Source: Cryobacterium sp. Y50
GTDB taxonomy: Bacteria; Actinomycetota; Actinomycetes; Actinomycetales; Microbacteriaceae
NCBI RefSeq assembly: GCF_002929805.1
Contig: NZ_PJJM01000098.1
Coordinates: 70,024 to 134,023 of the forward strand
Length of the DNA: 64,000 nucleotides
Reading direction: 5' to 3'
Below the pieces are notes generated by a model, which worked only from the letters and a program-made list of their open reading frames with translations, did no database searches and was not told where the DNA came from. Shown here in pieces: positions 25,414 to 38,766 of this stretch. Within the stretch, counting starts at the first letter, position 1. Each line of letters opens with the position of its first letter. Both the position numbers and the translations under genes were made by a program.

Positions 25414-27981
25414 GTGAAGGCCATCCGCAAATTTACCGTCCGTGCCGTCCTCCCCGAGCCCCTTGCGGCGCTGGAGGAGCTTGCCGGCAATCTTCGCTGG
25501 TCGTGGCACGAGCCCACCCGCCAGCTGTTCGAGCGCATCGCCCCCGAACTTTGGCGCGAGATCGGCACCGACCCGGTTGCCCTGCTCGGCGCGGTCGACC
25601 CGCACCGTCTCGACAACCTCGCCCAGGACCACGACTATGTGGCCGAGGTCAACGGCACCAGGGACGCCCTGCGTGACTATCTGGAGCAGCCGCGCTGGTA
25701 CCAGAGCCTCGAGGGCGAGAAGCCCGCCGCGATCGCCTACTTCTCACCGGAATTCGGCATCGCCGCCGCCCTGCCGCAGTACTCTGGCGGCTTGGGCATT
25801 TTAGCCGGCGACCACCTCAAGAGCGCCTCTGACCTCGGCCTACCGCTCGTCGGCGTCGGCCTGTTCTACCGCGCCGGCTACTTCAGCCAGGCCATCTCGC
25901 CGGACGGCTGGCAGATGGAAAGCTACCCGCTGCTCGACCCCGATGGACTGCCGCTTTCCGTATTGCGCCGGGCCGACGGCTCCGCCGTACAGGTCTCGCT
26001 GGCTCTGCCGGATGACCGCACCCTGCACGCCCGAGTGTGGCAGGCCAAGGTCGGTCGGGTGCGCTTGCTGCTGCTCGATACCGACATTCCCGAAAACGCC
26101 GACGACCTGCGCCTGGTCACCGACCGACTCTACGGCGGCGGCGGCGAACACCGCCTGCTGCAGGAACTATTGCTCGGCATCGGGGGCGCGCGCGCCGTCA
26201 AACTGTGGAGCTCGCTGCACGGCCTGGCCGAACCCGAGGTGTTCCACACCAATGAGGGCCACGCCGGTTTTCTTGGCCTCGAGCGCATTTCGAGCCTGAT
26301 CGGCGAGGGCTTGAGCTTTCAGGAAGCCCTGCAGGTGGCCCGCGCCGGAACCGTCTTTACTACCCACACCCCGGTCGCCGCCGGCATCGACCGGTTTGAA
26401 CGTTCCCTGGTTCGCCGCTATTTCGGCACAGACCTGCTGCCGGGCGTCGATGTGGAGGACCTGCTCGCGCTCGGTGCCGAAAGCTACGCCGGCGGTTCCT
26501 CCGACGTGTTCAACATGGCCATCATGGGCCTGCGCCTGGGCCAGCACGCCAACGGCGTGTCGACCCTGCACGGGGAGGTCAGCCGCCGCATGTTCAACGG
26601 CCTCTGGCCCGGTTTTGATTCAGCGGATGTCCCAATAACGTCGATCACGAATGGTGTGCACGCTCCAAGCTGGACCGACCCGGCCCTCAAGAGCCTCGCG
26701 CTCAACAAACTCGGCACGAGTGACACGTCAACGGCCAACTGGGCCTCCGGCGAGGTTACGGACCAGGATCTTTGGTCGGTGCGCGGTCAAATGCGCCTGC
26801 AGTTCGTCGAGGATGCCCGCCGACGCCTGCTGAACGCTTGGCGCGACCAGAATCCGGGGGGCATCTCCCCGGCCTGGATCGGCCGGGTCTTCGACCCGAA
26901 CGTGCTGACAATCGGATTCGCCCGCCGTGTTCCCACCTACAAGCGCCTGACCCTGATGATGCACGACCCCGAACGCTTGCGTGCCTTGCTGCTGCACCCG
27001 GAGCGTCCGATTCAGATCGTAATTGCCGGCAAATCTCACCCCGCCGATGAGGAGGGCAAACGACTGATCCAGAAGATCGTGCAGTTCGCCGCCGACCCGG
27101 CGCTTCGCGGCCGCATCGCGTTCCTGCCGGACTACAACATTGCGATGGCCCAGCTGATGTATCCGGGAACGGATGTCTGGCTCAACAATCCGCTCCGCCC
27201 GCTCGAAGCCTGCGGCACTAGCGGCATGAAGGCGGCACTGAATGGCGCGCTCAACCTGTCGATCCTCGATGGTTGGTGGCCGGAATACTACGACGGCAAG
27301 AACGGCTGGGCGATTCCCTCGGCCGATTCCGCCGGGGACTCCGCCGAACGCGACCGGCTCGAGGCCGAAGCGCTCTACGAGCTGATCGAGCATCAGGTCG
27401 CGCCGATGTTCTACGAGCGCAACGCCGACGACGTGCCTGAACGTTGGGTGTCTAACATTCGGCACACGCTTTCCACGCTGTCACCGCAGCTTTCGGCGGA
27501 CCGGATGGTGAGCGAATACGTGCAGCGGCTGTATCGTCCGGCTGGCCACTTTGAGGCGCTGATGTCGGCCAACAACTACCGGGCCGCCCGCGAACTGGCC
27601 GCGTGGAAAGGCAAGATCGTCTTCGCCTGGCCGCAGGTTGCTGTGACTCACGTCGAATCCGGCGGGGTGTCCTCGGTGCCCGAGGTCGGTGACGACCTGC
27701 ACCTCCGCGCGCACGTACAACTGAATGGGCTTTCCGCCGACGATGTGACCGTCGAGGTCGTCTATGGCAAGAGCCTCGGCACCGACGAACTGCGCGATGT
27801 CGCCATGCAGGCGCTGGCTCCGGCTCCGCTGAAGGATGCTCCGGCCGGCGGCGCGACCCTGTTCACCGGAACGGTCGAACTCGACCGGGCCGGAGCCTTC
27901 GGCTACACAGTACGGGTCGTGCCGAAGAACTCGTTACTGATCAGCCCTGCCGAGATGGGCTTGGTCGCCGTCGCGAACTAG
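25414..27981 (+). CDS. glgP: Alpha-glucan phosphorylase (GT35)
   Basis: An 855-residue maltodextrin/glycogen phosphorylase of the actinobacterial type, releasing glucose-1-phosphate. The N-terminal domain starts with the characteristic ALEELAGNLRWSWHEPTRQL. The PLP lysine lies in EACGTSGMKAALNGALNLSI and the phosphate-site region in RVPTYKRLTLMM. In Actinobacteria with GlgE this enzyme can also make the maltose-1-phosphate or trim GlgE glucan; which applies here is open. The gene is divergent from glgE-glgB and converges on glgX. Confidence 0.95.
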   Translation: MKAIRKFTVRAVLPEPLAALEELAGNLRWSWHEPTRQLFERIAPELWREIGTDPVALLGAVDPHRLDNLAQDHDYVAEVNGTRDALRDYLEQPRWYQSLEGEKPAAIAYFSPEFGIAAALPQYSGGLGILAGDHLKSASDLGLPLVGVGLFYRAGYFSQAISPDGWQMESYPLLDPDGLPLSVLRRADGSAVQVSLALPDDRTLHARVWQAKVGRVRLLLLDTDIPENADDLRLVTDRLYGGGGEHRLLQELLLGIGGARAVKLWSSLHGLAEPEVFHTNEGHAGFLGLERISSLIGEGLSFQEALQVARAGTVFTTHTPVAAGIDRFERSLVRRYFGTDLLPGVDVEDLLALGAESYAGGSSDVFNMAIMGLRLGQHANGVSTLHGEVSRRMFNGLWPGFDSADVPITSITNGVHAPSWTDPALKSLALNKLGTSDTSTANWASGEVTDQDLWSVRGQMRLQFVEDARRRLLNAWRDQNPGGISPAWIGRVFDPNVLTIGFARRVPTYKRLTLMMHDPERLRALLLHPERPIQIVIAGKSHPADEEGKRLIQKIVQFAADPALRGRIAFLPDYNIAMAQLMYPGTDVWLNNPLRPLEACGTSGMKAALNGALNLSILDGWWPEYYDGKNGWAIPSADSAGDSAERDRLEAEALYELIEHQVAPMFYERNADDVPERWVSNIRHTLSTLSPQLSADRMVSEYVQRLYRPAGHFEALMSANNYRAARELAAWKGKIVFAWPQVAVTHVESGGVSSVPEVGDDLHLRAHVQLNGLSADDVTVEVVYGKSLGTDELRDVAMQALAPAPLKDAPAGGATLFTGTVELDRAGAFGYTVRVVPKNSLLISPAEMGLVAVAN

Positions 27982-28015
27982 CGGTTGCGGCCGGCCCGTC
28001 GCTTCACGCCGGCGG

Positions 28016-30094
28016 TCAGGGGCGCGCGGTGGCGCGCGGCACGAATGCGCCGTGCGCGCGCATGAGTTGCATCGAAGCACCCGGCACGAACAGGGGAGCG
28101 CTCGGTGCATGCTCGATGACCAAGTCGCGCAGGTCATCGTGACTGGAATCCCAGAGCAATGTGTAGGCATCCACTCCCTCGTGTTTGGGCAGCGTGACGG
28201 TCTGATCCTGCTCGCGAGCGTTCACCACGAGCAGGATGCGATTGAAGGCTTCGTGCTCCGGTGTGGACGCCGCCATGTACTGCAGGGTACGTTCAGTGGG
28301 CGAGTTCCAGGCGTCACCTTGCAGCGCCTCACCGGCGATGTTGTACCAGTCCAGCTGGCTTGCGCTCGGGGTGGTCTCGCCGAATCGACCGAAGTGCACC
28401 GGCCGCAATGCCGGGTTCTCCCGGCGCAGCTGCAACAGCCGTCGGGTGACCCGGTGCAGGTCCTGCTGCCAGTCATCAAAGTCCCAGTTGAGCCAGGTCA
28501 GTTCGCTGTCCTGGCAGTAGGCGTTGTTGTTACCGCGCTGGCTGCGACCGAATTCGTCACCGGCGGTGAGCATCGGAATTCCAGCCGACAGCAGCAGCGT
28601 GCCGAGCAGATTACGCATGGCCTTGCGCCGGGTCGCCAGAATCGCCACGTCGCGGGTCGGGCCCTCGACGCCGTGGTTGTACGAGCTGTTATTGTCGGTG
28701 CCGTCGCGGTTCGACTCGCCGTTGCCGAGGTTGTGCTTGCTGTTGTAGGCGGTCAGGTCAGCGAGCGTGAACCCGTCGTGCGCGGTGATGAAGTTGAGTG
28801 AAGCGAGTGGACCGCGCTCCTTGGAGAAGGTGTTTGACGAACCGGCGACGCGGGTCGCGAAGCGTCCGATGCCGCTGCCAGCCGAGCCGGTCCGGCGCAA
28901 GCTCTGCATGTCGGATAGCCAGAAGTCGCGCATCCGGTCGCGGTAGCGGTCGTTCCATTCGGTCCAGCCGGGCGGAAAGTTTCCGGTCTGCCAGCCGCCC
29001 TGGCCGACATCCCAGGGTTCGGCGATGAGCTTCACTCCGGCCAGGTCGGGGTCGTCACGAATCTGCGCGAGCAGCGGATGCTGTGGGTCGAACACGACGC
29101 CGGCGTCACGACCGAGGGTCGCGGCCAGGTCGAAGCGAAAACCGTCGATCTGTACCTCGTTCGCCCAATATCGCAGCGAATCGAGCACGAGCCGCCGGGG
29201 CACATCATGGCTGAAGTTGATGGTGTTGCCGCAGCCGGTCACGTCGATGTAGGCGCCGGACTCGTCCTGGCGGTAGTAGGCGGCGTTGTCGATGCCGCGC
29301 AGACTCGTCACCGGGCCATTGCGTCCCTCTTCGGCGGTGTGGTTGTAGACCACATCGAGGATGACCTCGAGCCCGGCCTCGTGCAGCAGCTTGACCATGC
29401 CCTTGAATTCTCGCAGTACGGCTTCCGGACCGGCCGACTGAGCGGCCTGGGTGGCATAGTCGGCGTGCGGCGAGAAGAAGTTGAGAGTGTTGTAGCCCCA
29501 ATAGTTGATCAGGCCCTGTTTGATCAGGCGTTGCTCCGACACGAAGGCCTGCACCGGCAACAGTTCGATCGCGGTCACGCCGAGATCTTTCAGGTAATGG
29601 ATGGTCGATTCATGGGCCAGACCGGCGTAAGTTCCGCGCAGGGCAGCCGGAACGAGCGGGTTGAGCCGGCTGATCCCGCGCACGTGCGCCTCGTAGACGA
29701 CGGTGTGATCGAGCAGCGTCGCCGGTTTGGTGGCACCGTTCCAGTTGAACGCGTCATCGACGACCGAGGATTGCCACAGCCCGGCACCGACCCGAACCAA
29801 GCCGCGGGAATATGGCTCGATCAGGGTTTTCTCCGGGTGAAAAGAGTTATTGGGGTTTGCCGGACCCGACACCCGAATGCCGTAACGCCGTCCCGGCGAC
29901 AGGGTCCGAGATTTTCCGGACCAGACGCCGTGCAGGTCCTTGGTCATCGGCACACTCTTGATGATCCAGTTGGGGTCGGTGTCGTCGAACAGACAGAGGT
30001 CCATGGCGTCGGCGTGTTCGGCCCAGACGCGCAGTTCGCCACCGGCGCTGGTGAGTCGCACGCCGAGATTGCGCAGGGGGTCGGCGGAACTCAT
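28016..30094 (-). CDS. glgX: Glycogen debranching enzyme GlgX
   Basis: A 692-residue GH13_11 isoamylase-type enzyme cleaving alpha-1,6 branches. Seen: CBM48 region at the N-terminus, VVYNHTAEEG, nucleophile GFRFDLAATLG, acid/base LIAEPWDVGQGGWQ and FITAHDGFTL. The start at 30094 (MSSADPL) is preferred to 30127 because TACTCT lies 7 nt upstream of it. It completes a degradation set with glgP and is divergent from the cysteine desulfurase gene. Confidence 0.93.
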   Translation of the reverse strand: MSSADPLRNLGVRLTSAGGELRVWAEHADAMDLCLFDDTDPNWIIKSVPMTKDLHGVWSGKSRTLSPGRRYGIRVSGPANPNNSFHPEKTLIEPYSRGLVRVGAGLWQSSVVDDAFNWNGATKPATLLDHTVVYEAHVRGISRLNPLVPAALRGTYAGLAHESTIHYLKDLGVTAIELLPVQAFVSEQRLIKQGLINYWGYNTLNFFSPHADYATQAAQSAGPEAVLREFKGMVKLLHEAGLEVILDVVYNHTAEEGRNGPVTSLRGIDNAAYYRQDESGAYIDVTGCGNTINFSHDVPRRLVLDSLRYWANEVQIDGFRFDLAATLGRDAGVVFDPQHPLLAQIRDDPDLAGVKLIAEPWDVGQGGWQTGNFPPGWTEWNDRYRDRMRDFWLSDMQSLRRTGSAGSGIGRFATRVAGSSNTFSKERGPLASLNFITAHDGFTLADLTAYNSKHNLGNGESNRDGTDNNSSYNHGVEGPTRDVAILATRRKAMRNLLGTLLLSAGIPMLTAGDEFGRSQRGNNNAYCQDSELTWLNWDFDDWQQDLHRVTRRLLQLRRENPALRPVHFGRFGETTPSASQLDWYNIAGEALQGDAWNSPTERTLQYMAASTPEHEAFNRILLVVNAREQDQTVTLPKHEGVDAYTLLWDSSHDDLRDLVIEHAPSAPLFVPGASMQLMRAHGAFVPRATARP

Positions 30095-30107
30095 GAGTTC
30101 AAGAGTA
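30095..30107 (-). promoter_or_regulatory. Leaderless promoter of glgX, TACTCT-N7-ATG
   Basis: On the minus strand TACTCT (30102-30107) is 7 nt before ATG 30094. This choice of start removes 11 residues from the longest frame. Confidence 0.45.
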
Positions 30108-30138
30108 AGCCGTTCGCGCACCGGCATCCGCTCATCTG

Positions 30139-30150
30139 TAAAATGGTGGA
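30139..30150 (+). promoter_or_regulatory. Leaderless promoter, TAAAAT-N6-ATG
   Basis: TAAAAT (30139-30144) is the best -10 match in the window and is followed by 6 nt and ATG 30151. It is back to back with the glgX promoter. Confidence 0.65.
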
Positions 30151-31329
30151 ATGGTTGTCTATTTGGATCATGCGGCGACCACGCCCATGCTTCCCGCCGC
30201 TATTGCCGCGTACGCCGAAGCGATGGGGGTCGTCGGTAACCCCGCGTCCGTGCACAGCCAGGGCCAGAATGCTAAACGGATGCTCGAAGAATCGCGCGAG
30301 ATCGTGGCGGCGAGCCTCGTCTGTGACCCGATCGAAGTCGTTTTCACCGGCAGCGGTACCGAGGCGATCAACCTCGGCATCAAGGGGTTGTACTGGGCGC
30401 GCGCGCCACGCCGGCGCATTTTGGTGCCCGGCGGGGAACACCACGCCACGCTCGATACGGTCGAGTGGCTAGCGCAGCACGAGGACGCCATCGTCGAGTG
30501 GATTGCGCTCGACGACCGGGGCCGCATCGACCTCGGCGCGCTCGAGGCCGCCATTGCGCGCGACCCGCTCGATATCGCTCTGGTCAGCGTGATCATGGCT
30601 AACAATGAGGTCGGCACCATCGAACCCGTCGCGGAGGTGGCAGCGCTCGCCGCAGCCCATGGCATTCCGGTGCACGTCGACGCGGTCGCGGCCTACGGTT
30701 ATATACCGGTCGATTTTCGTGCGCTCGCGGCCGCGGGCGTGTCGGCGCTGAGCGTGTCGGCGCACAAAGTCGGCGGCCCGGTGGGTATCGGGGCGCTCGT
30801 GCTCGGCCGGGCGACGACCGTCGAACCTCTTATTCACGGTGGTGGCCAGCAGCGCAAGGTGCGTAGCGGCACCCAGGATGTCGCAGCGGCGGTCTCGTTC
30901 GCCGTGGCAGCATCCGCTCTCATCGCACACGGCGATGAAAACGCTCGCCTGATGGCGCTGCGCGATCGAGTGATCGCCGGTGTGGCCCTGGTCGCGCCCG
31001 GAGCTCAGCTCAACGGTGACTCGACTCACCGGCTGCCCGGCAACGCCCATTTCAGCTTTCCGGGCTGTGAGGGCGACTCGTTGCTGTTCGCCCTCGATGT
31101 CGCCGGGGTATCGGTGTCGACCGGATCGGCCTGCCAGGCCGGCGTGCCGGAACCCTCGCACGTGCTGCGGGCGATGGGACGCAGCGAGAGCGAATCCCGC
31201 GGGGCGCTGCGCATCACGCTCGGGCACACATCGACCGACGCCGACGTCGACGCACTGCTGGCGGCACTGCCTGCGGCGCACGCCCTGGCGCTCGCCGCGG
31301 GTATGGCCGATCGGGTGCCCGGGCACTGA
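30151..31329 (+). CDS. Cysteine desulfurase (IscS/NifS family)
   Basis: A 392-residue PLP enzyme taking sulfur from cysteine as a persulfide. The start motif [11 protein letters not shown], the H in [13 protein letters not shown], the PLP lysine in [16 protein letters not shown] and the active cysteine loop [17 protein letters not shown] are all present. The loop length is that of group I desulfurases. It lies 43 nt upstream of mnmA, which needs such a donor for tRNA 2-thiouridine, so a main role in tRNA thiolation is inferred; Fe-S assembly is also possible. Confidence 0.95.
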   Translation: MVVYLDHAATTPMLPAAIAAYAEAMGVVGNPASVHSQGQNAKRMLEESREIVAASLVCDPIEVVFTGSGTEAINLGIKGLYWARAPRRRILVPGGEHHATLDTVEWLAQHEDAIVEWIALDDRGRIDLGALEAAIARDPLDIALVSVIMANNEVGTIEPVAEVAALAAAHGIPVHVDAVAAYGYIPVDFRALAAAGVSALSVSAHKVGGPVGIGALVLGRATTVEPLIHGGGQQRKVRSGTQDVAAAVSFAVAASALIAHGDENARLMALRDRVIAGVALVAPGAQLNGDSTHRLPGNAHFSFPGCEGDSLLFALDVAGVSVSTGSACQAGVPEPSHVLRAMGRSESESRGALRITLGHTSTDADVDALLAALPAAHALALAAGMADRVPGH

Positions 31330-31360
31330 CCGTTACGTTTGCAGGGTCAGCACGGGCGCG

Positions 31361-31372
31361 TACACTCGTTGG
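31361..31372 (+). promoter_or_regulatory. Leaderless promoter of mnmA, TACACT-N6-GTG
   Basis: TACACT (31361-31366) lies 6 nt before GTG 31373, so mnmA can be transcribed separately from the desulfurase gene. Confidence 0.6.
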
Positions 31373-34820
<3,448 letters not shown>

Positions 34821-34860
34821 GCGGTCGCACAGGCCCCTGGGGTCCCCGTAGCATATGAGC

Positions 34861-34902
34861 GGTCGCCCACCGGGCTGCCGGTGTTTCTCCGAGTGGGCGA
34901 CC
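34861..34902. terminator. Candidate bidirectional terminator hairpin after ligA
   Basis: GGTCGCCCAC (34861-34870) and GTGGGCGACC (34893-34902) form a perfect 10-bp stem around a 22-nt loop between the convergent ligA and dehydrogenase genes. No U-tract follows. Confidence 0.4.
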
Positions 34903-34985
34903 AGAGCCTGACGAACTTGAGTTCACGCCCTCGACGGTCGAGTCCGAGCGATGATCGCACCTTGGCGAGGCCGTTCAATAGTGGT

Positions 34986-36128
34986 CTATTCGGGCTTGAG
35001 GATGACTTTGGTCCATCCATTGTTACGGTCCCCGAAGTTCTTGTAGGCATTGGGGGCTTCGCTGAGCGGGATCTCGTGCGAAACGATCCAGGATGGCTTG
35101 GCCTTGCCCCCGGCAATCAGCTCACGCAATTGCCGATTGTATTTTTTCACCGGACATTGGCCGCTGCCCATGCTCTGGCCTTTGAGCCACTGCAGACCGT
35201 AGTCAATGGCAATCTTGCCCCGCTTGGCGTTCTCGTCGAAGCCGCCGGGATCTGCCGGCAGGAAGACGCCGACAACGCCGATGCCCCCGGTGATGCGCAC
35301 GGACTGAATCAGCCGGTTCAGAGTCATAGCGGGGTCTTCGGTGCCTTGTGGGTCGTGGGACTGATAGCCCACGCATTCACAACCCCGGTCCGCGCCGATA
35401 CCCTTGGTCTGGTCCAAAACGAACTGAACCGGGTCCGTCTTTGAGTCATCAACGGCGATTGCGCCGATCTGTTCGGCCAGAGCCAGCCGGTCTGGGCGTC
35501 GGTCCACGACCCAGACTTTACTGGCACCCTTGATTGTCGCAGACAGGGCAGCCATCAGCCCGACCGGACCCGCTCCGTAAATCACGACTGTGTCCCCGGG
35601 GATAACGCCGGCCATCTCTGTAGCGTGGTAGCCGGTAGGAAAGATGTCCGAGAGCATGACGTAATCGTTTTGCTTTTCTATTGCGTCTTCACCCAGGCGC
35701 AGGCAGTTGTTGTCGCCATAGGGCACGCGCAGCATTTGGGCCTGCCCGCCGGGGTACGGACCCATTCCGGCGAAGCCGTAGGCGGCGCCTGCACCGATCG
35801 GGTCCGGTTGAGTGGTCATGCAATAGTTGGTGAAACCGCGTTCGCAATTCTTGCAAAAACCGCAGGAAATATTGAACGGCAGTACGACGTGCTCGCCGAC
35901 TTTGACCGCATCGACTCCGTTACCGACCTCGATGACCTCGCCCATGTTCTCGTGGCCAAACGTGCGTCCAACCGCGAAATCGGTGCGTCCCTCATACATG
36001 TGCAAATCTGAACCGCAAATATTTGTCGCCGTAATGCGTACGAGAACATCAGTGGGACGTTCGATCTTGGCATCTGGAACTTCTTCAACATTGACCTCAT
36101 TGGGGCCCTTGTAAACGACTGCTTTCAT
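34986..36128 (-). CDS. Zinc-dependent formaldehyde-dehydrogenase-like alcohol dehydrogenase
   Basis: A 380-residue medium-chain dehydrogenase of the glutathione-independent formaldehyde dehydrogenase group. Zinc ligands are in ATNICGSDLHMYEG and GHENMGEV, the structural-zinc cysteines in NISCGFCKNCERG, and the NAD site is VVIYGAGPVGLMAAL. The start at 36128 (MKAVVYKG) follows a GGGAGTG site; the frame extended to 36179 adds an unlikely leader. The 236-nt gap upstream holds no gene I can support. Substrate could be formaldehyde or another small aldehyde or alcohol. Confidence 0.88.
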   Translation of the reverse strand: MKAVVYKGPNEVNVEEVPDAKIERPTDVLVRITATNICGSDLHMYEGRTDFAVGRTFGHENMGEVIEVGNGVDAVKVGEHVVLPFNISCGFCKNCERGFTNYCMTTQPDPIGAGAAYGFAGMGPYPGGQAQMLRVPYGDNNCLRLGEDAIEKQNDYVMLSDIFPTGYHATEMAGVIPGDTVVIYGAGPVGLMAALSATIKGASKVWVVDRRPDRLALAEQIGAIAVDDSKTDPVQFVLDQTKGIGADRGCECVGYQSHDPQGTEDPAMTLNRLIQSVRITGGIGVVGVFLPADPGGFDENAKRGKIAIDYGLQWLKGQSMGSGQCPVKKYNRQLRELIAGGKAKPSWIVSHEIPLSEAPNAYKNFGDRNNGWTKVILKPE

Positions 36129-36364
36129 TTTTTCACTCCCTGAATTTTTGACCGTGTATGACGGAAGGTCCGTCTTCACTTTCGGAGGTATTGAATGGAT
36201 GAATATCCGACAGCCTTAAGCTGTGCAGAAAATGAGCATGTCTCATTAATATCACGATCGGACGTGACCTGCCACTGTGCATCTCGTGGGAAGCCGGCAG
36301 GGCGGTGACGAAATTTAGAGAACTCCGCCTGGCCAGAGTGCACTTCAAGAAAGAGTGGACGGCG

Positions 36365-37186
36365 TCACAGAATATCGAGTGGTTGCTTGCTGCGGGGCGC
36401 CGGAAATGCGTTATCCAGAGACAGACAATCCTCGGAATCGAGGACTACCGCGCCCGCGCCGACATTCTGCCGCACGTGCTCGAGCGATGATGCCTTGGGG
36501 ATCGCGATGACACCCGGTTGCCGGATGACCCAGGCGAGCGCGATCTGGGCACCAGTCACGCCGTGGCGCTCTCCGATTTCGGCCAGTAGTGGATGCGCAA
36601 GCAGGGTCGGTCCCTGACCGAGTGGCGAATAGGCCATGAGTGGCATGCCCCGGTGTTGTTGCCAAGGCAGGAGGTCGAACTCGATGCCCCGACTGCCGAG
36701 GTTGTAGAGCACCTGATTGGTGGCGCATCCGCCTGGTGCTCGCTCCAGGTCATCTTGGTCGAAATTCGATAAACCCCAGCTTCGTATCTTGCCCGCTGCA
36801 CGGAGGTGTTCGAACCCGTCAACGGTCTCGGACAGTGGAAAACCGCCGGACCAATGCAGTAAATAGACATCGAGCCGATCGGTTTCGAGCCGGCGGAGGC
36901 TGCGCTCGCACGCCGCGACGACGCCGCTGCGACTCGCGTTATGTGGGTAGACCTTGCTGACCAAGACGACCTCATCGCGTTGGCCTCGGATGACCTCGCC
37001 GACCAGTTCTTCCGAGGCACCATCGCCATACATTTCGGCGGTGTCGATCACGGTCAGGCCGGCGTCGATCCCCGCCCGCAGGGCTGACACCTCGCTCTTT
37101 CGTTTTGCGGCGTCCTCACCGAGATGCCAGGTTCCCTGGCCGATGACGGGCACCCGAACGCCGTTGAAGAAGTCGGTTTCGCGCAT
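36365..37186 (-). CDS. Aldo/keto reductase
   Basis: A 273-residue NADPH-dependent (alpha/beta)8 reductase. The catalytic tetrad is visible: Asp and Tyr in VIDTAEMYG, Lys in VLVSKVYPH, His in DVYLLHWSGG. The cofactor end reads VIAIPKASSLEHVRQN. ATG 37186 follows GGAAGGAACCGC. It is in line with the quinone-oxidoreductase-like gene upstream and the zinc dehydrogenase downstream, suggesting a carbonyl-detoxification group, though no operon is certain across the 236-nt gap. Confidence 0.88.
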   Translation of the reverse strand: MRETDFFNGVRVPVIGQGTWHLGEDAAKRKSEVSALRAGIDAGLTVIDTAEMYGDGASEELVGEVIRGQRDEVVLVSKVYPHNASRSGVVAACERSLRRLETDRLDVYLLHWSGGFPLSETVDGFEHLRAAGKIRSWGLSNFDQDDLERAPGGCATNQVLYNLGSRGIEFDLLPWQQHRGMPLMAYSPLGQGPTLLAHPLLAEIGERHGVTGAQIALAWVIRQPGVIAIPKASSLEHVRQNVGAGAVVLDSEDCLSLDNAFPAPRSKQPLDIL

Positions 37187-37225
37187 GCGGTTCCTTCCCG
37201 AGTGTGCATTTCCAGACGGTCTGGC

Positions 37226-38212
37226 TTACGTATTCAGAATGCTGAGAACGATCTTGCCGAGGTGCGAGTTCGCGGCCATGAGATCTTGCGCCTGTTGGAC
37301 TTCGGTCCAGGGCAGGATCCGATCGATCAAAGGGCGTAGTGCTTCGAAAGCCGGGTCGACCTCGGAGCGCAGCGCGGCGACGATGGCGGTTTTTTCGGCA
37401 GCGTCACGGGTGCGAAAGGTGACCCCGATGATGCTCAGTCGTTTAAAAGCCAGTGCTTCCAGATCAAGATCACCATGGGCACCGCCGAGGCGCCCCACAC
37501 CGACCAGGCGTCCCAGGAGTGCTGCGCAGCGAATATTGTCCGCAAGATACGGACCGCCAACGTGGTCGATGATGACGTTGACCCCGCGGCCATCCGTCAG
37601 TTCCAAAACCCGATCTGCGAAACCGGCCTCACCGACCTCGACCACGTGATCGGCACCCTGAGAACGGAGCAGGTCCGTTGCCCGGTCCGTGCGAACGGTA
37701 GCAATGATCAGTCCAGCGCCCAGGTACTTTGCCAGCTGGACGCACTGAAGCCCCACCGACGAGGCAGCTGCATGAACGAGCACCGTTTCGCCCGGCTCAA
37801 GGCCACCCGCAGTGCGAAGTGCATTGTGCTCGGTCATCAATCCGAGGATGGCAGCAGCACCCTCCGCGTAGGTCCACGCCGGCGGAATCGGTACAACCAG
37901 CGCCGCGTCGACAACGACTTCCTCGCTCAAACCTCCACTGACGGTAGTCATGATGCGGTCCCCGACGTGAACGCCCTTCACCTCGCTTCCCACACTGACG
38001 ACGTCGCCCGCGGCATCCAGCCCCACAACGACCGGAGCGCTGCCTGCGCTGATCGGCTGGTGGGTTCCCGCGCGCTGGCCCAGGTCGGCACGGTTCACCG
38101 ACGCAGTCCGCACACGGATCTTCACCTGACGCGGGCTCGGTTCAGGGCTCGGGAGATCCCGCATCGAAAGCACGGATCCGCCCGGGTTCTGCTCAACAAC
38201 AAAGGCTCTCAT
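37226..38212 (-). CDS. Zinc-free quinone-oxidoreductase-like MDR protein
   Basis: A 328-residue medium-chain reductase of the NADPH:quinone oxidoreductase type. The nucleotide site is ETVLVHAAASSVGLQCVQLAKYLG and the N-terminal domain lacks the zinc cysteines. The C-terminus ends LGKIVLSI. It lies 39 nt upstream of the aldo/keto reductase and probably heads that transcript. Substrate unknown. Confidence 0.85.
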   Translation of the reverse strand: MRAFVVEQNPGGSVLSMRDLPSPEPSPRQVKIRVRTASVNRADLGQRAGTHQPISAGSAPVVVGLDAAGDVVSVGSEVKGVHVGDRIMTTVSGGLSEEVVVDAALVVPIPPAWTYAEGAAAILGLMTEHNALRTAGGLEPGETVLVHAAASSVGLQCVQLAKYLGAGLIIATVRTDRATDLLRSQGADHVVEVGEAGFADRVLELTDGRGVNVIIDHVGGPYLADNIRCAALLGRLVGVGRLGGAHGDLDLEALAFKRLSIIGVTFRTRDAAEKTAIVAALRSEVDPAFEALRPLIDRILPWTEVQQAQDLMAANSHLGKIVLSILNT

Positions 38213-38428
38213 ATCTGCCAGTGTGCTACGAAACGGTTACTGCCCGCTGAAATTTTGGCTTCGTGGAGGGTTCTTTTTCGTCGTCGGCGATACCGAAGGT
38301 CACTCGATCAACGCGAAAGCGGGCCACCCGGTGTCGGTTCCGGTACCGGGCAGCGGACACGGACTACACCAGAGGCGCGGGTGCGCACCTGGTGCGGTTG
38401 GCGGATCGGGCGTGCGGCGCCTGGCGAA

Positions 38429-38434
38429 TAGGAT
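38429..38434 (+). promoter_or_regulatory. Candidate -10 of gatCAB
   Basis: TAGGAT lies 34 nt before the gatC ATG, which has its own GGAG ribosome site. The 255-nt divergent gap otherwise shows only a CCGGTACCGG palindrome near 38338. Confidence 0.3.
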
Positions 38435-38467
38435 TGGAGTATCCACCCCAATGCGTATCGGAGCACC

Positions 38468-38764
38468 ATGTCTGAAATCACGGCCGAGCAGGTTGCCCAT
38501 TTGGCATACCTCGCTCGGATCGACCTCAGCCCCCTCGAGATCACCAGTCTCACCCGTGACCTCGGCCAGATCGTCGACTCGATTGCCAAAGTGTCTGAGG
38601 TTGCCACAGCCGATACACCGGCCACGAGCCACCCGATGCCGCTGACCAACGTGTTCCGCGAAGACGTCGTCGTGCCCTCGCTGACGGTTGAGCAGGCTCT
38701 GTCCGGTGCCCCCGATCGCGCCGGGGACAAATTCCGCGTGCCCGCTATCCTGGACGAGGAGTAA
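38468..38764 (+). CDS. gatC: Glutamyl/aspartyl-tRNA amidotransferase subunit C
   Basis: A 98-residue GatC, the belt that holds GatA to GatB. The typical [20 protein letters not shown] and C-terminal [11 protein letters not shown] are present. It is followed 2 nt later by gatA. With gatA and gatB it forms the complex that amidates Glu-tRNA-Gln and Asp-tRNA-Asn. Confidence 0.96.
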   Translation: MSEITAEQVAHLAYLARIDLSPLEITSLTRDLGQIVDSIAKVSEVATADTPATSHPMPLTNVFREDVVVPSLTVEQALSGAPDRAGDKFRVPAILDEE

Positions 38765-38766
38765 GT

